Source: Pleodorina starrii
Taxonomy: Eukaryota; Chlorophyta; Chlorophyceae; Chlamydomonadales; Volvocaceae
Direction: 5' to 3'
NCBI GenBank assembly: GCA_030267565.1
Contig: BRXU01000005.1
Coordinates: 3,537,501-3,601,500, forward strand
Length of the DNA: 64,000 nt
A model generated the notes under the pieces. That model saw only the letters and a program-made list of their open reading frames with translations, was not told where the DNA came from and ran no database searches. Below are positions 47,703 to 58,360 of this stretch, in pieces (position 1 is the first letter of the stretch; each line of letters starts with the position of its first letter). Made by a program: the position numbers and the translations under genes.

Positions 47703-50020
47703 TGATCTGGGTCCTATGCCTATCAAGCTGGGCGGCACGGTTCAGGCCAGGCATGCCCATCGCCTAGGCAACGGCAGGGGATGGCAGTGACACAGCTGCA
47801 CGTTATTGTTGGGTCGGGGGGTCATGGGTTTGAGGTCGCCGTGCACGAGGCGCTGGGTTTTGCGCATGATACCGGCAGGCGCTCGTGAACATGGCGCTCA
47901 CGCATTGCAGAGCATTGGCATTGAGGGGGACATGCTTGCTTGCTTATTAGTTGTGTCCTTCACATGCTGTACTGCATTGTAGACAGCGGGGACCCTCACC
48001 CAGTTTATTATTGGTATGTGGCGCCGCTATGGTACCTGCTAGCTGCTTGCGGGCTGCGTGCAGCCGTACATCACACCGGGCGCCACGCCATGTCACATTG
48101 CGTCATGCTAACTTGTCGTGTCTTCTTCTTCACATCGCACCGGGTCATCATGGCTGTCGGGCGGCGGTGCTGGACCCATGCACGCATGCATACATGCAAG
48201 GGTGTTGCGCATACACTGTGTGTGCATGTGCGTGTGTCGGGTGCGGGGATAGATGTTGGATGTGGGGGGAGGGCGTGTATGTGTGGTGGCTGTGCTGTGC
48301 TGACCCCAGCAGCAGGCTGGATCTCCCGACATGCCAACCGTAACGTCCATTGTAACTCTGGATTACACTACGCAGCGGAAGGGAAACCAGGCGTGTCACC
48401 AGAGTGGAACCAGGCGTGGACAAGGAACCCGACCGGCCGACATGTACGCTCTTCTCCACTCAGCCGCCGCCACACCGGTTTATTTTGGGTGCTGGGTTTT
48501 GGCTGCCTTGATTGGGGGTTGCGTGTGTGACGGCTGCTGTAATGCTTGGGCGGGGCAAAGGCTACTCGAGATGCTGTGCGACGCCTTTCTGAGGATTTTG
48601 TCCTGTCCGTTTGTACGGCACCTGTACGGTAATGTAACCGCCGTGTTACAGCTGCTGCTTCCGCCGGCGGCCAGCGGCCAGTGCCGGGCCAGGAACAGTT
48701 GGCCGATGCTGTCCGCTCACTCCTGTGCAGCAGGCCCGGCTCCTTTTCCCATCTCCCCCGCCCCATCCGATTGGCTTTTTCTGTATATCGGTGACTTAAG
48801 GTGCTCCCCAGCGCGTCTCGTATGCACATACGACATAACCCGACCTGCACTGGCGGCTGGCGGTGGTGTGGCTAACCTTCCTTGGCTGCTCGAGTGCATC
48901 CTGCTTCGTTCCGCCCTGCTGCGCCCTACCCCTGCCCTTAACCTACCCCCTGGCTCCGCCGGGGCCAGCGGCACCTACCATCGCCCCCCCATCGCGGTGC
49001 CAACACGGTCCTGTTCAGGAGAACCTATCTACCTGACCTGTTGTACTCCGCTTCACGTGCTTCCCGCGAGCGGCAGCATCTGTCTAACAGCAGTACATAT
49101 CTGTCCACTGTCCAACTCATCAACAACATCCGGCAAACAAAGCAGTAAAGCTTCTGTGGACACCTGGCCTTGATCAGCCACGAATGCGACAAGCCCATCT
49201 GGTAATAACGGAGGTTACGGTATGCCCACCGACTAGGTAGGCCCCTGCCTGCCACCTTTTTTGGCCTGAGGTTGGTTCCGCCTTCTGCGCGCGGGTGCTC
49301 CGCTGATCCCCGATGGAGCATCTCAAGCGTTAACTAGGGATGCTCCTGGAGGAGACAGAGCCTAATCTGGACATCGCTATGACCTATCCGCGGCCGGCAC
49401 TCGCTATCTAGCTACCGACCGACCCATGGGTCATGCAGACATGCACCATATATACCCAATCAGGGGTGCGTGGGCTATGTCAATTCGCCAACTTAGCATG
49501 CCCGCCCCTGTTGGCGCTTGTTGCTTGGGACCGCTGCAATCAGATCCGCAGATCAGGACAGCCGAGATTGTGTGTGCGGTGCTGATCGATCGTTGTGTGA
49601 CGTTGTATGATGGGCGGGCGGTGGCCTCCTCATCCGCCTCATCTATCTATCTATCGTGGGACAAGGAGGCGAGCTGGCTGCTGGGGGTACCGTACATCCG
49701 AAGCTGCCGCCCAGCTGCTTCGGATGGCACCCCAAGGTGTTGACACCAATGCGCGCGCGAAGGTTACGTTGGCACCGTCTGCCCATGTATCCCGTCATCA
49801 TGTACCTCGTTCCAGTTCATGTCGCGCTTGTTATTATTATTACCGGTGTTGCAAACCGTTGCAAATGTCGACGTGAGACTCGCTCTCGGTGGGTCGCACA
49901 CACAGATGCTCATACGCACACACACATACACATACAAGCACACTCATTACCATCGATTATTACCATTAGGTCACTGCCCTCCCGCGAGGCCGTCGGCCGC
50001 TGCAGAGGCCCCGCCGCGCA
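47703..50020. other. Region between F-box gene G and GDSL 2
   Basis: The first 750 bases are the conserved family 3' region. From about 48.48 kb the sequence is unique in the window, with a CTAT run near 49645 and CA-rich repeats near 49910-49940. A 280-codon plus-strand frame (48331-49173) has no recognisable domain, starts inside the repeated 3' block, and was not accepted. Confidence 0.5.
48351..48355 (+). terminator. TGTAA poly(A) signal candidate, gene G
   Basis: 649 bases after the stop of G. Confidence 0.45.
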
Positions 50021-52438
50021 ATGTCGCCATTCCTCCTCGTCGTCGCCTCGATCCTCGCGGCAGTGTCGCTGTCCCACCAGGCCACCGTCATCGCTGCAGC
50101 TGCCCAGGGCAGCCCGGGCAGCGGCGCCCTCCCTGCCGCCATCGTCATCTTCGGCGACTCGCTGACCGATACGGGTGGGTGGGTGGCTGGGTGGGTGGCT
50201 GGGTGGGTGGGGAGGCATCTTGGGACCGGGGTCGGGGAGTTCCGAGGTTGAAATTTGAAATTAACCTCCGTAGAGCCCCATAGCGGCCTCCAGGTCCCCC
50301 CGGAGGCATCGCACGGCCTCTACGCACACGCACTGCCTGCCCAGACCCTGTATGCAAAAGGCGCGTCGGTGTGCCGCTGTGCGGTGCTGGTGTGCCCACC
50401 GCTGAGATGGCCCATAACGTCGCGACGAGTCGGTAAGCCAGCCCCCGACATGCCTTCATGTCGTGCGCAGCCACCCGCCCACCCGCTCACCCTCACACAC
50501 GTACCAACACCAACGCTTCCTGTGCTCCGCACGTCCGCAGGCAACGTCCTCAACAGGAGCCACTGCCTGGTGCCCACCCCGCAGACCTTCTGGCTCGGCC
50601 GCTTCTCCGACGGGCCCGTCTGGGCTGACCACCTGTTCACCCTCGCGGCCGCACACAACGCCTCCGCCAACCTCACCCTCCAAAACTACGCGCACGGCGG
50701 CGCCAGAGCTTGCCGCCTGGACCCCATCTCGCCCGGCGTGCTTGACCTGCCAGACCAGATCTCCTTGTACCTGGCCTCGGCCCCCAGCGCCGTCGCCGAC
50801 AACGGCACGGTGGCCGCCGCCGCCGCCGCTGCGGCCGCCGCCGCTGACGGGACTTGCCTGCTGCCGCTGCAGCCCGTGGCGCCAGCGGCGTCCATCAATG
50901 TCAGCTCCTCGACTGAGTCCGGGCTAGCCGCGTGTCGGTTGTTCATTGTGGAGGTCGGCCTGAACGACCTGAACTTCTTGGCCAGCTCGGACGCAACCGA
51001 CCCACGGGTCTTGAACGCGAGCGTAGCCAACATGACGGCCTGCCGAGTGGCGGCGCTCGATCGCCTCATGGCGGCCCTCATCAACTCGACATCCAAGAAA
51101 CATCAGCAGCAGCAACAGGCCATCAGCGACGGTGACGGCGGAGGTGGTGGTGGTGGCGGCTGCCGCGACCGCATCATCGTTTGGAACCTGCCACCCCTGA
51201 GCTTGGCGCCGCTGATTCCGGCAGGCTCACGCCCGTATTTGGACGATGCGATCGCGGCGCACAACGCGGGGCTGGAGGCCAGCCTGGCGCCGCTGCGGGA
51301 GCGCTACCCGGAGGGGCCCTCCCTGGAGGTGTACGACACAAACACCGTGGCGACCGGCGTCATCCTTGAGGCGGCAGCGGCTGGCCTCAACTCGACGGCG
51401 GGCTGCATCGAGTTCAAGGTGCGTGTGTAGTACGGTGTACGACAATGTGTCAGACAAGTCGGTGCTGAGTAAGGCATCCGTACATATGCATAGCTGATTA
51501 AGCAGGTGGCGGGGCCTGGGGAGGGTGTCGGCCCACAGCTGCTGCCCGGCTACCTCTGCGGAAAAGCCTGCCTGCTCGCTGGGGCGGCCCAGCTACGGTG
51601 CGTGCTGCGTGGATGGTGTACCGGTAGGTTTGAAGCAGATCTCGTTCGTTTGGTAGCAAAATGAAGGATCAATAGAAGACATCAGGCAGCAGCGGGTGTT
51701 TATGGCGGGAGCGAGGGTCGGGTGTCAAAACGCATTCAGCGGCGGCGGACGGGCGGCGGCGGCGGCCTGCATGAATTGGTATCATGCGGTGTGCAGCGGT
51801 GATGTACCGGAACGATGCGTGCATGGTTTTGTGAATAGCTCTGGAGTCCAGCATTGTTGCACCGGAAGAGACTCAGCCTGGCTGACTCAGCCCTCAACTT
51901 GCCCCGAAACCGGCTGCAAAGTATACATACCGCGCACGTTTAATCGTATACCGTATACCGGTACGATAGCTACCACACCGTGTTTACTGCTATTGGCCCC
52001 CCATGCACCCACGCACCTACGCTTGGCGTGCTGTGCGTGGAGCTGCACCGCCACCTCGCATCTTTTGCTACCGCAGACCCCGCCCGCCCCAATCAACCGC
52101 CCCAACGCGCCCGCGCTGTAACTGCTACTTGGTTGGGAATGAAGCACCACCAAGGGCAAACGGCAAGCCACCTCCTCTGTCCCTCCGCCTTACTTCACCC
52201 TTTTCCTACCTCCACCCCCTGGCCCCTGTTGTTTCGGGACCCACATTGGATCCACTGGCAGGGCAAGCCCGGATCCTCCGCTTATGACAAGGCGATGTGG
52301 CTGATGACCTCTTCGCGGCGCTCCGATGTGTGCGGCCAGCCCAGCCGCTACGTCTCATTCGACGGAATCCACCCCACCAGCACCATCCACCGCAAGGCCT
52401 TCGCCGAGCCCTTCGCAACCTGGCTCGGCTGGATGTGA
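50021..52438 (+). CDS. GDSL esterase/lipase 2, secreted, three exons
   Basis: Exons 50021-50174, 50541-51418 and 52262-52438 give 402 residues. Residues 1-30 (MSPFLLVVASILAAVSL) form a clear signal peptide. Catalytic blocks: FGDSLTDTG (Ser47), NYAHGG, GLND (Asn193), and DGIHPT (Asp378, His381). Splice phases (1 and 0) and the last exon (ending LGWM) match GDSL 1, so the two genes are paralogues. Differences: block III reads EVGLND instead of FIGSND, and the acidic insert of GDSL 1 is replaced by a short Gln/Gly stretch. Exon 3 has low similarity to GDSL 1 at its 5' end, so the exact acceptor there is slightly less certain. Role: ester hydrolase, probably secretory or extracellular; substrate unknown. 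Confidence 0.87.
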
Positions 52439-54173
52439 ACGTGTTGGGCAGGCGAATAATGACAGGGTGTGCTAGGCTGCTAGCCACAAAATGAAGGTGC
52501 CGGTAGTTGTTAGTTTGGGAGGTTGAGAACGGTTTGTTCAGTGTCGTACGCTTCGACGTACATCATGTGGATCATGTCCATCCCACGCGACGCGGCTGTA
52601 GCATCCACACGTACACATACACGTATCGACCGTTGCGCATCGATCGCACAGATTGATGAATGGTCGGTGCGCCGACGGCCGCGCGAGGGAACAGCAACGG
52701 TGTTATTCCCAGCATGTCGGTTGGGCAGGCACGTCGCTGGCTTGGCTCGACGTTGATGTTGGCTGCCACTGCAAGCAGCCAGCACCTCCGACTTTTGCAG
52801 ATGCCTCCTTTCTCTTACTTGTGATGACAAACGTGTCACTGGGTGCTTAGCTGCCGTTGACCGCTGCGACGATGTACGGCTGCCGGTAGTTAGTTGGCAC
52901 GCTAGCTCTAACCGTTCCCAGGTAGGGCTCGGAGCCCACTGCTCCACCTCGCGCAGAACGCGGCCTGCAAAGCTAACGCGCCTCGCGACAGCAACAGCAA
53001 CAACGACAACAATAACAGGGTGCACGACCAAAGGTTGTTGTTGTGTCAAACCCAAGACCGCGGATCTCTGTCCTCAGATATTCCTATAGGAAAGCCGTTG
53101 TCGTACGATCAACACCGGCTACCCCCCTGTTGTTTCCCCCCGCCCCCCGCCCCGTCCCGCCCCCCGCCCCGCCCCACCCTCTCAGGAACAGTGCGATGGA
53201 CGAGACGTAGCACCGCCCACCGCGTGCGTGTCCGTGTCCGTGTGTGTCCGCGTGCGTGCTAGATCGCCAGAACGCAGAACAGAATACATCCAAAAGAATC
53301 ACTGGTTTGACGCAACGCATGCTGCACCAAAAAACCCGAAAACGGTCCGGCACCGAATCTCCATCGCCCGGCCCCCCTGGGGGACCAACCCAACGAGAGC
53401 CCTCGTGAATGGGACATGCCCCCACCCCTCTAAAGGCCCATCGAGGCGCGACGGAGCCCTGCTCTGCCCTGGCTTGCCCTGCCCAGCTAGCCCCGCCCGC
53501 CGGTAACATATCCTTCGACCGCCGCAGCGGCGCTGCAACACGATGGAGCAAGCGGCGCAAATGAAATACGTGGCGCACACATGCTCACACGGAGGGGTTG
53601 GGGGCAGTCGCGTCACGGCCCCCCCCCCCCCACACACACACACAGACACGCGCGCGCGCCTGCCCCTCTCCCCCCTCCCCCCCGTCCAGCCGTCCGTCTT
53701 CGCCCAACTCCCCAGCAGTGCTGTACCCCGCCCTCCTCCGAAGACACATTACCCCGGACACCGCACCCCACCCCACCCCAGCGCACCAAACCCCACCCCA
53801 CCGCACGATTCCTGACGACGTACGCGCATTACATTACGATGATGCACAATCCTCAATGATGCCCACATGCGCGCACGCCCGCCCGCATGCCATCCCCGGC
53901 CCCACCCACGCAGCCCCCTCATTCCGCCCCCTCCCCGCCACCCGCACATCCTCGCAGCGCCAGCCCCTGCCCATCCTTCCCCCCCGCGGTCCTCCTCTCC
54001 TGCCCGCCTCCTGCCGATCACCACTCACCCAAGCCGCCAGCCCGCCCATCCATTCCGCCCCGCCCCACCCAAGCCTTCCACAGCTCCCCAGGCCACCCCT
54101 CCTCTCCCCTTCCTTCCCTCCCCCCTACCCCCTGCCACCACCACCACCGCCACCGCCACCGCCCCCCCCCCCA
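52439..54173. other. Convergent intergenic region, GDSL 2 to tafazzin
   Basis: Between the 3' ends of GDSL 2 and the minus-strand tafazzin gene. It holds a C-rich tract (53135-53180), a GTGTCCGTGT repeat (53225-53250), and a poly-C/CA/CG run (53621-53660). A TTACA at 53829 is a minus-strand TGTAA. Long frames over 53.6-54.2 kb are low-complexity Pro/Ser/Thr shadows. Confidence 0.5.
53829..53833 (-). terminator. TGTAA poly(A) signal candidate, tafazzin
   Basis: Minus-strand TGTAA 341 bases beyond the tafazzin stop. Confidence 0.5.
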
Positions 54174-57100
54174 CTACGAGGGCGGCGGCTCCTCCTTGCC
54201 CGGCGGCGGCACCTTGCCGCTCTGGTTGGGGTTGGGTGGCGACTGCGCCTCCAGCTCCTGCAGCGCCCCCCGCATCCGCTCCGTGATGAGCCGCCAGGCC
54301 TCCTGCTGCTCACCAAGGTCGGACGAGTCGCAGCGGCAGGTGAGGTCAGCCAGCTGGACGGGCTCGCCTGGTAGGGTAGGAGGAGGGGGGACGGGGGAGG
54401 AAGAGGCGTGCGTGTGGGGGGGGGGGGTTAGAAAATGATACCGCAGCGGAGACGAGGACGGCGTTAGCGAACGGACCCTGAACCCAGTAATACTTACCGA
54501 ACATACCTGTAACCTTACCGAGCTGAAAAGACGCTGCGACCGCGTCGCCGCCAGACCAACCCGGACGGACGATTACGCGCGACAGCACAAGAACGGCACG
54601 AACGCCCGGACAAAACAACCCGACAAATTGTAGACTCACCTGCGCTCAATGGAGGAAGCGAAGCGGGAAGATACGAAGGAAAAAGGGCGTGAGTAATGGC
54701 AATGGGCAACGGCATTGACAGCGAAGGAAGGAGCGAGCAGGCAAGCAAGCAAGGCAAGACACACAGAAACCCACGAACGAGCTGGGGCGGCGACGCGGTG
54801 CAAAAGAGGGCAAGAAGTGGCAGCTGGGCATACAAGAAAGGGATACGGAAGGGCAAAAAGTACGACGGGCAGGAGGCGGAAGGCAGAGGAGATGGGGCAG
54901 AGGAGAAGAGAAAGGCAAAGCGAATGGCAATGGTAGAGACAAGGGCAGAAGACAGGGCAGGGGGAGGGGTACGAGGGCAAGGGCGAGGAGAAGGGAAGAA
55001 CGACGGCAAGAAAGGGGAAAGGGCAGAGGCAGCGGGGCGCGGGGAGACGATGCGCAGGAGGGGCCGGGTGGCGGACCGTGAAGAGTCGGCTCCCCACCAC
55101 ACCGGCCGAGCGCGCAGGCCACCATGCATGAGGGGCCTGGGTCAGGGGTAATGCGGCCCAGGTGGTGGGGGGGCGGGGGGTGGGCTGGGGGCGTGCTTGG
55201 GTGGGGTGGACGGGGGTGGGTGGGGGGGTTTGGGTGGGCGGGGGAAAGACAAGGGGGCGGGCAGACAAGGGGGCGAGCGGGGGGCGAGGGGACAAGGGGG
55301 CGGGCAGGGGGGAGGAGGAGGAGTGAGGATGCCGGGCTCCGCACAGGCTGCCGGGCCCCCGGAGGGGACGGCTGCCAAGCCTCATGACTCAGCATCCCCG
55401 TGGAGTTGGGAGCGAGTGGGGTAGCCGGGGGCAGGGCGGCTAGCGGGGGAAGGCGGGGTGGCTAGGGGGGGGGGAGGGGGGAGGGGGGAGAGGCAGCAGG
55501 AGGCCGGCGAGGCGGAGCGGTGCGGAGCGAAATGCAGCAATGAGATGTGACGTGCGGACGCCCCAGACGCGCCCCCGTGTGTGTGTGCGGTTGGATGAGG
55601 CAGGGCGGAGGCAGGGCGCAGGGCGGCCTGGCTCAGCGGCTACTGCCCCTGGCCCCTGGCCCCTGCCGGCCGACTGTGGGTGAAAGGACGCGGGCAGGCC
55701 ACCCCTCCCCCATCCCCCAGGCGGACAGGCGGGGGAACCAGGGGCCATGATCGTCCACAGGGGCGCCACACGGATCACCACCTCACACCCACTCCCCCAC
55801 CTACACTCCACCCACCCTACCCCCACCCCGCTCCCTCCAGTCCCTCCCCCCCACCCACCCACTCGCTCACCGACGCGCACCTCCACCTTGTGCCCCACCG
55901 AGAAGCCCTTGGCCCACAGCGGCAGCACTGAGCCCATGTTGGAGTGGTAGAAGGGCAGCACGGTGGGGTCGCGGCCGCCCGCCAGAGACCGCGCCTCGCA
56001 CACCAGCTTGCCAGCACCCCAGCGCAGCGGCCCCAGCCGGCCGTCGTAGTTGATGCGCCCCTCAGGGAACACGTGCACCCACTGGCCCGAGGCCAGAGCG
56101 GCGGCGGCGACCGATACCATGGGCTGCTGTACGCCTGGTGAGGAGGAGGGGTGGAGGAGGGACGGTGCGCCGCAGGGCGACCGGATCGCCGGGGGTGAGA
56201 GGGAGCAGGAGTGAGGGAAGGGAAGGGAGGGAATGAGGGAAGGTGGGAGGGAGGGAGGGAGGGCGGAGCGTAAGGGCGCGGAAGGGGTTGCAGAAGGAGG
56301 AAAGGGGAGGATGTGTTGGGCAGGTACGTAACGGCAGGGAGCCGCCCGTGGGCGCTGGACGGGACAAGGGCCAGGGGGGGTATAGGAAATGCGGACTGCC
56401 TCGCCTTCGCAGCAGTGCAGTCCGCAGTGTGCAGTGCACTGAAGGGCCACGCAGGAGCGGGTACCGTATGCGCACCCCTGCCAGCAAAGCACCCCTGCCA
56501 GGAAAGCACCCCTGCCAGCGAAATGCACCGTAACGAGGTGCCGTACTCGCTGCCGTACTCGCTGCTGACCGGTCAGCAGCTCAGCGCCCCCACCTTTCCC
56601 GCGTTCCACCGGCAGCGTTTTCCCGGACAGGAAGAACTGACTGCGGGGAGAGGGAGGGGGGAGGGGAGGGTTGGGGAGGGGCGTGGAGGGGACAAGGTCG
56701 AGGGGGAGGTAGGCGAGGTTGGGGTGGGGGCGGGGCGGGGCATTGTGAGTTGGCGTTGGGAGTTGGGTTCGGCTAGGGGCAGGGACGGAGGGCGGCCAGC
56801 GGCCAAGTGCAGCCCAGCGCATTGCATCGCAGTTCAGCCAGGCCCCAAACCCCGGGTGGGTGAACAGATGGGTCCACAGAAGCCCACAGAAGGTATCGGA
56901 TGCGTTAGGCTGGAAACGGCGGACGTGGAAAAGGGTGTATTTGGGCATCAAGCTGATTGGCTGGAGCGGAGCACGCAACGCTAGGGTGAGTGCGGGGTGT
57001 GTCTCGGAGAGTGCCACGAGGTGAGTGAGGCAGCAATGCGCTGTGACAGCGGCGGGTGGCTGTGGCTGTGGCTTGTGTCTCAAGTTCGGCGGCGGGTAAC

Positions 57101-57621
57101 AGCGGGTAACAGTTACTTGGGGTTTTCAGGCATGGCCGCCACCGCTACTGCCAAGTGCCGACCCCGACCCCCGACAGCCTACCCACGTACCGGAGCAGCT
57201 CGTTCTTGAAACAGACTTCTTTCGCGCACAGAGACCACCGCACGTGGTTTTGCACGGGGTCCATCCACAGCCAAGACCACGGCATGATGATGCTGAGGAC
57301 GCCCGGGTCATCGAACATGCTGTGCGCGCCCATCGCGCGATGGTGGACGGTCAGCTGGCGCGGGAGCGTAATCCGGACTGCGACAACAGCTTACCTTGTA
57401 TGGTTACAGATTGTCAAGACACCAGCGCCACTTTCTCGATTTTCGACTGTGCTGATGAGCCGCTCCTGGTTGATGATTTCGGTCTTGTTGAGCACGGTGA
57501 GTATAAGCCTGGCGAAGCTTGATACGAGGCCTAGAGTTATTGAGCGCCCTAATCCACCCCATGGCGGCGCGAGAACTTCGTCTTGCAGTTTACGCGATGG
57601 GGAAGCCTCGTCAGTCGACAT
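54174..57621 (-). CDS. TAZ: Tafazzin (monolysocardiolipin/phospholipid acyltransferase), five exons
   Basis: Minus-strand exons 57621-57395, 57319-57187, 56636-56594, 56134-55871 and 54367-54174 join in frame to 286 residues, a usual tafazzin length. The catalytic HX4D motif is split by intron 1: NHT plus S, then MFDDP (His74, Asp79). The second acyltransferase motif FPEGR is at 157-161. WMDPVQNHVRWSLCAKEVCF and the LPFYHSNMGSVLP stretch are typical of plant and algal tafazzins. The N-terminal GLVSSFARLILTVLNKTE stretch would give the membrane association expected of the family. Tafazzins exchange acyl chains between phospholipids and remodel cardiolipin in mitochondria; the family role is known, the algal role inferred. 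Exon 3 is only 43 bases. Intron 4 is 1.5 kb and holds a dispersed repeat and a long purine-rich tract. The start Met at 57621 gives a plausible N-terminus; other starts cannot be excluded. Confidence 0.9.
54429..54556. repeat. Dispersed repeat, copy 2
   Basis: Match to 2367-2493, inside intron 4 of tafazzin. Read on the gene's sense strand it offers cryptic GTAAG donor-like sites. Confidence 0.7.
54640..55090. other. Purine-rich tract in tafazzin intron 4
   Basis: About 450 bases of strongly A/G-biased plus strand (GGGCAAG, GGAAGG and similar), hence a pyrimidine-rich sense strand of the tafazzin intron. It is followed at 55150-55345 by a G-rich stretch with many runs of four or more G. Confidence 0.6.
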
Positions 57622-58359
57622 GCCTAATGCAGCTTACAAGCGCATTACTTATGGAAAACCCCCTGACTGCAAAACTTTGAAATTCCGCTGCCTGATCGCG
57701 AGTATTCCGTGAGATATGCCGGCATACCGTTGTTTCCGTTGCACACGTTCCGCCGGGGATTCTGACCAGAGGTTGGCACATGCCAAGTTTCTACTGTGGA
57801 ACTGCCATTTTTCTGTCATGCTACCAAATTGCGTTCAGGGGTGCATTTCATGAGGCCTCGCAGCCTCCCCCTGATGCAGAATGGATTTTGTCCATTCGGG
57901 GTCCTGGGGCGTGGGGCCGCGGCCGCGGAAAACAAGATTCTTGAAGCCAAAACAGGCCAAAATGCACATACCCTACAGCCGAAAGGGTCAAACAGGCCTA
58001 TCGGGTCAGCGAGCGACCGTACGAGCCGCTTACAGGCTGCAGCATATTTTTTGCGATCGATTTTTTTGTCATTTATTTATCCGCAGCCGCGGCCCATTGG
58101 CGAGATTCGGCTGCGGGAACTGCGGTACGACCCGCAGGACCGCAGCATGCTGCTGCCGACTTCTGAATTTCTGACGCCCCTCTGACTGGCTCTGTCGCTC
58201 CCCAGCTGCAAGCACAGAAGTAGTCATTTTCATTCTTGGCCCCAAAACTTGTAAACATTACCATCGGCATCATCTGCGGAGGTTTCGGCGTTTCAGGTCG
58301 CCCAAGCCATCCTCACAGAATCAACACCACAAGCGGCAGTGCTACAACACCGAGATGTG
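57622..58359. promoter_or_regulatory. Divergent intergenic region, tafazzin and DUF1116 gene
   Basis: 738 bases between two start codons that point away from each other, so both promoters must lie here or overlap. It is less GC-rich in the middle (TTTTTTTGTCATTTATTTAT near 58063). An inverted pair CCGCAGCC/GGCTGCGG lies at about 58081-58116, and two acceptor-like pyrimidine/AG sites (58085 and 58204) could belong to a 5' UTR intron of the DUF1116 gene. Regulation cannot be read further. Confidence 0.5.
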
Positions 58360-58360
58360 A
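58355..58360 (+). promoter_or_regulatory. Start-stop upstream ORF (ATGTGA) overlapping the main start
   Basis: ATG 58355-57 is followed at once by TGA 58358-60, whose A is the first base of the main ATG (58360). A minimal uORF of this kind could stall or reinitiate ribosomes and lower translation of the DUF1116 protein, if this start and the transcript start are right. Confidence 0.4.

Noticed and set aside
48331..49173. 280-codon plus-strand frame after gene G
   Set aside because: Starts in the repeated 3' block, has mixed composition without recognisable motifs, and no sensible start or splice context.
54690..55151. Plus-strand 151-codon Lys/Arg/Gly-rich frame in tafazzin intron 4
   Set aside because: Product of the purine-rich tract; no motif and no support as an exon of a plus-strand gene.
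55440..57083. 547-codon minus-strand open frame
   Set aside because: It contains exons 3 and 4 of tafazzin but is otherwise Pro/Ser-rich intron read-through with donor and acceptor sites at the conserved borders; the five-exon model gives a normal-length protein.
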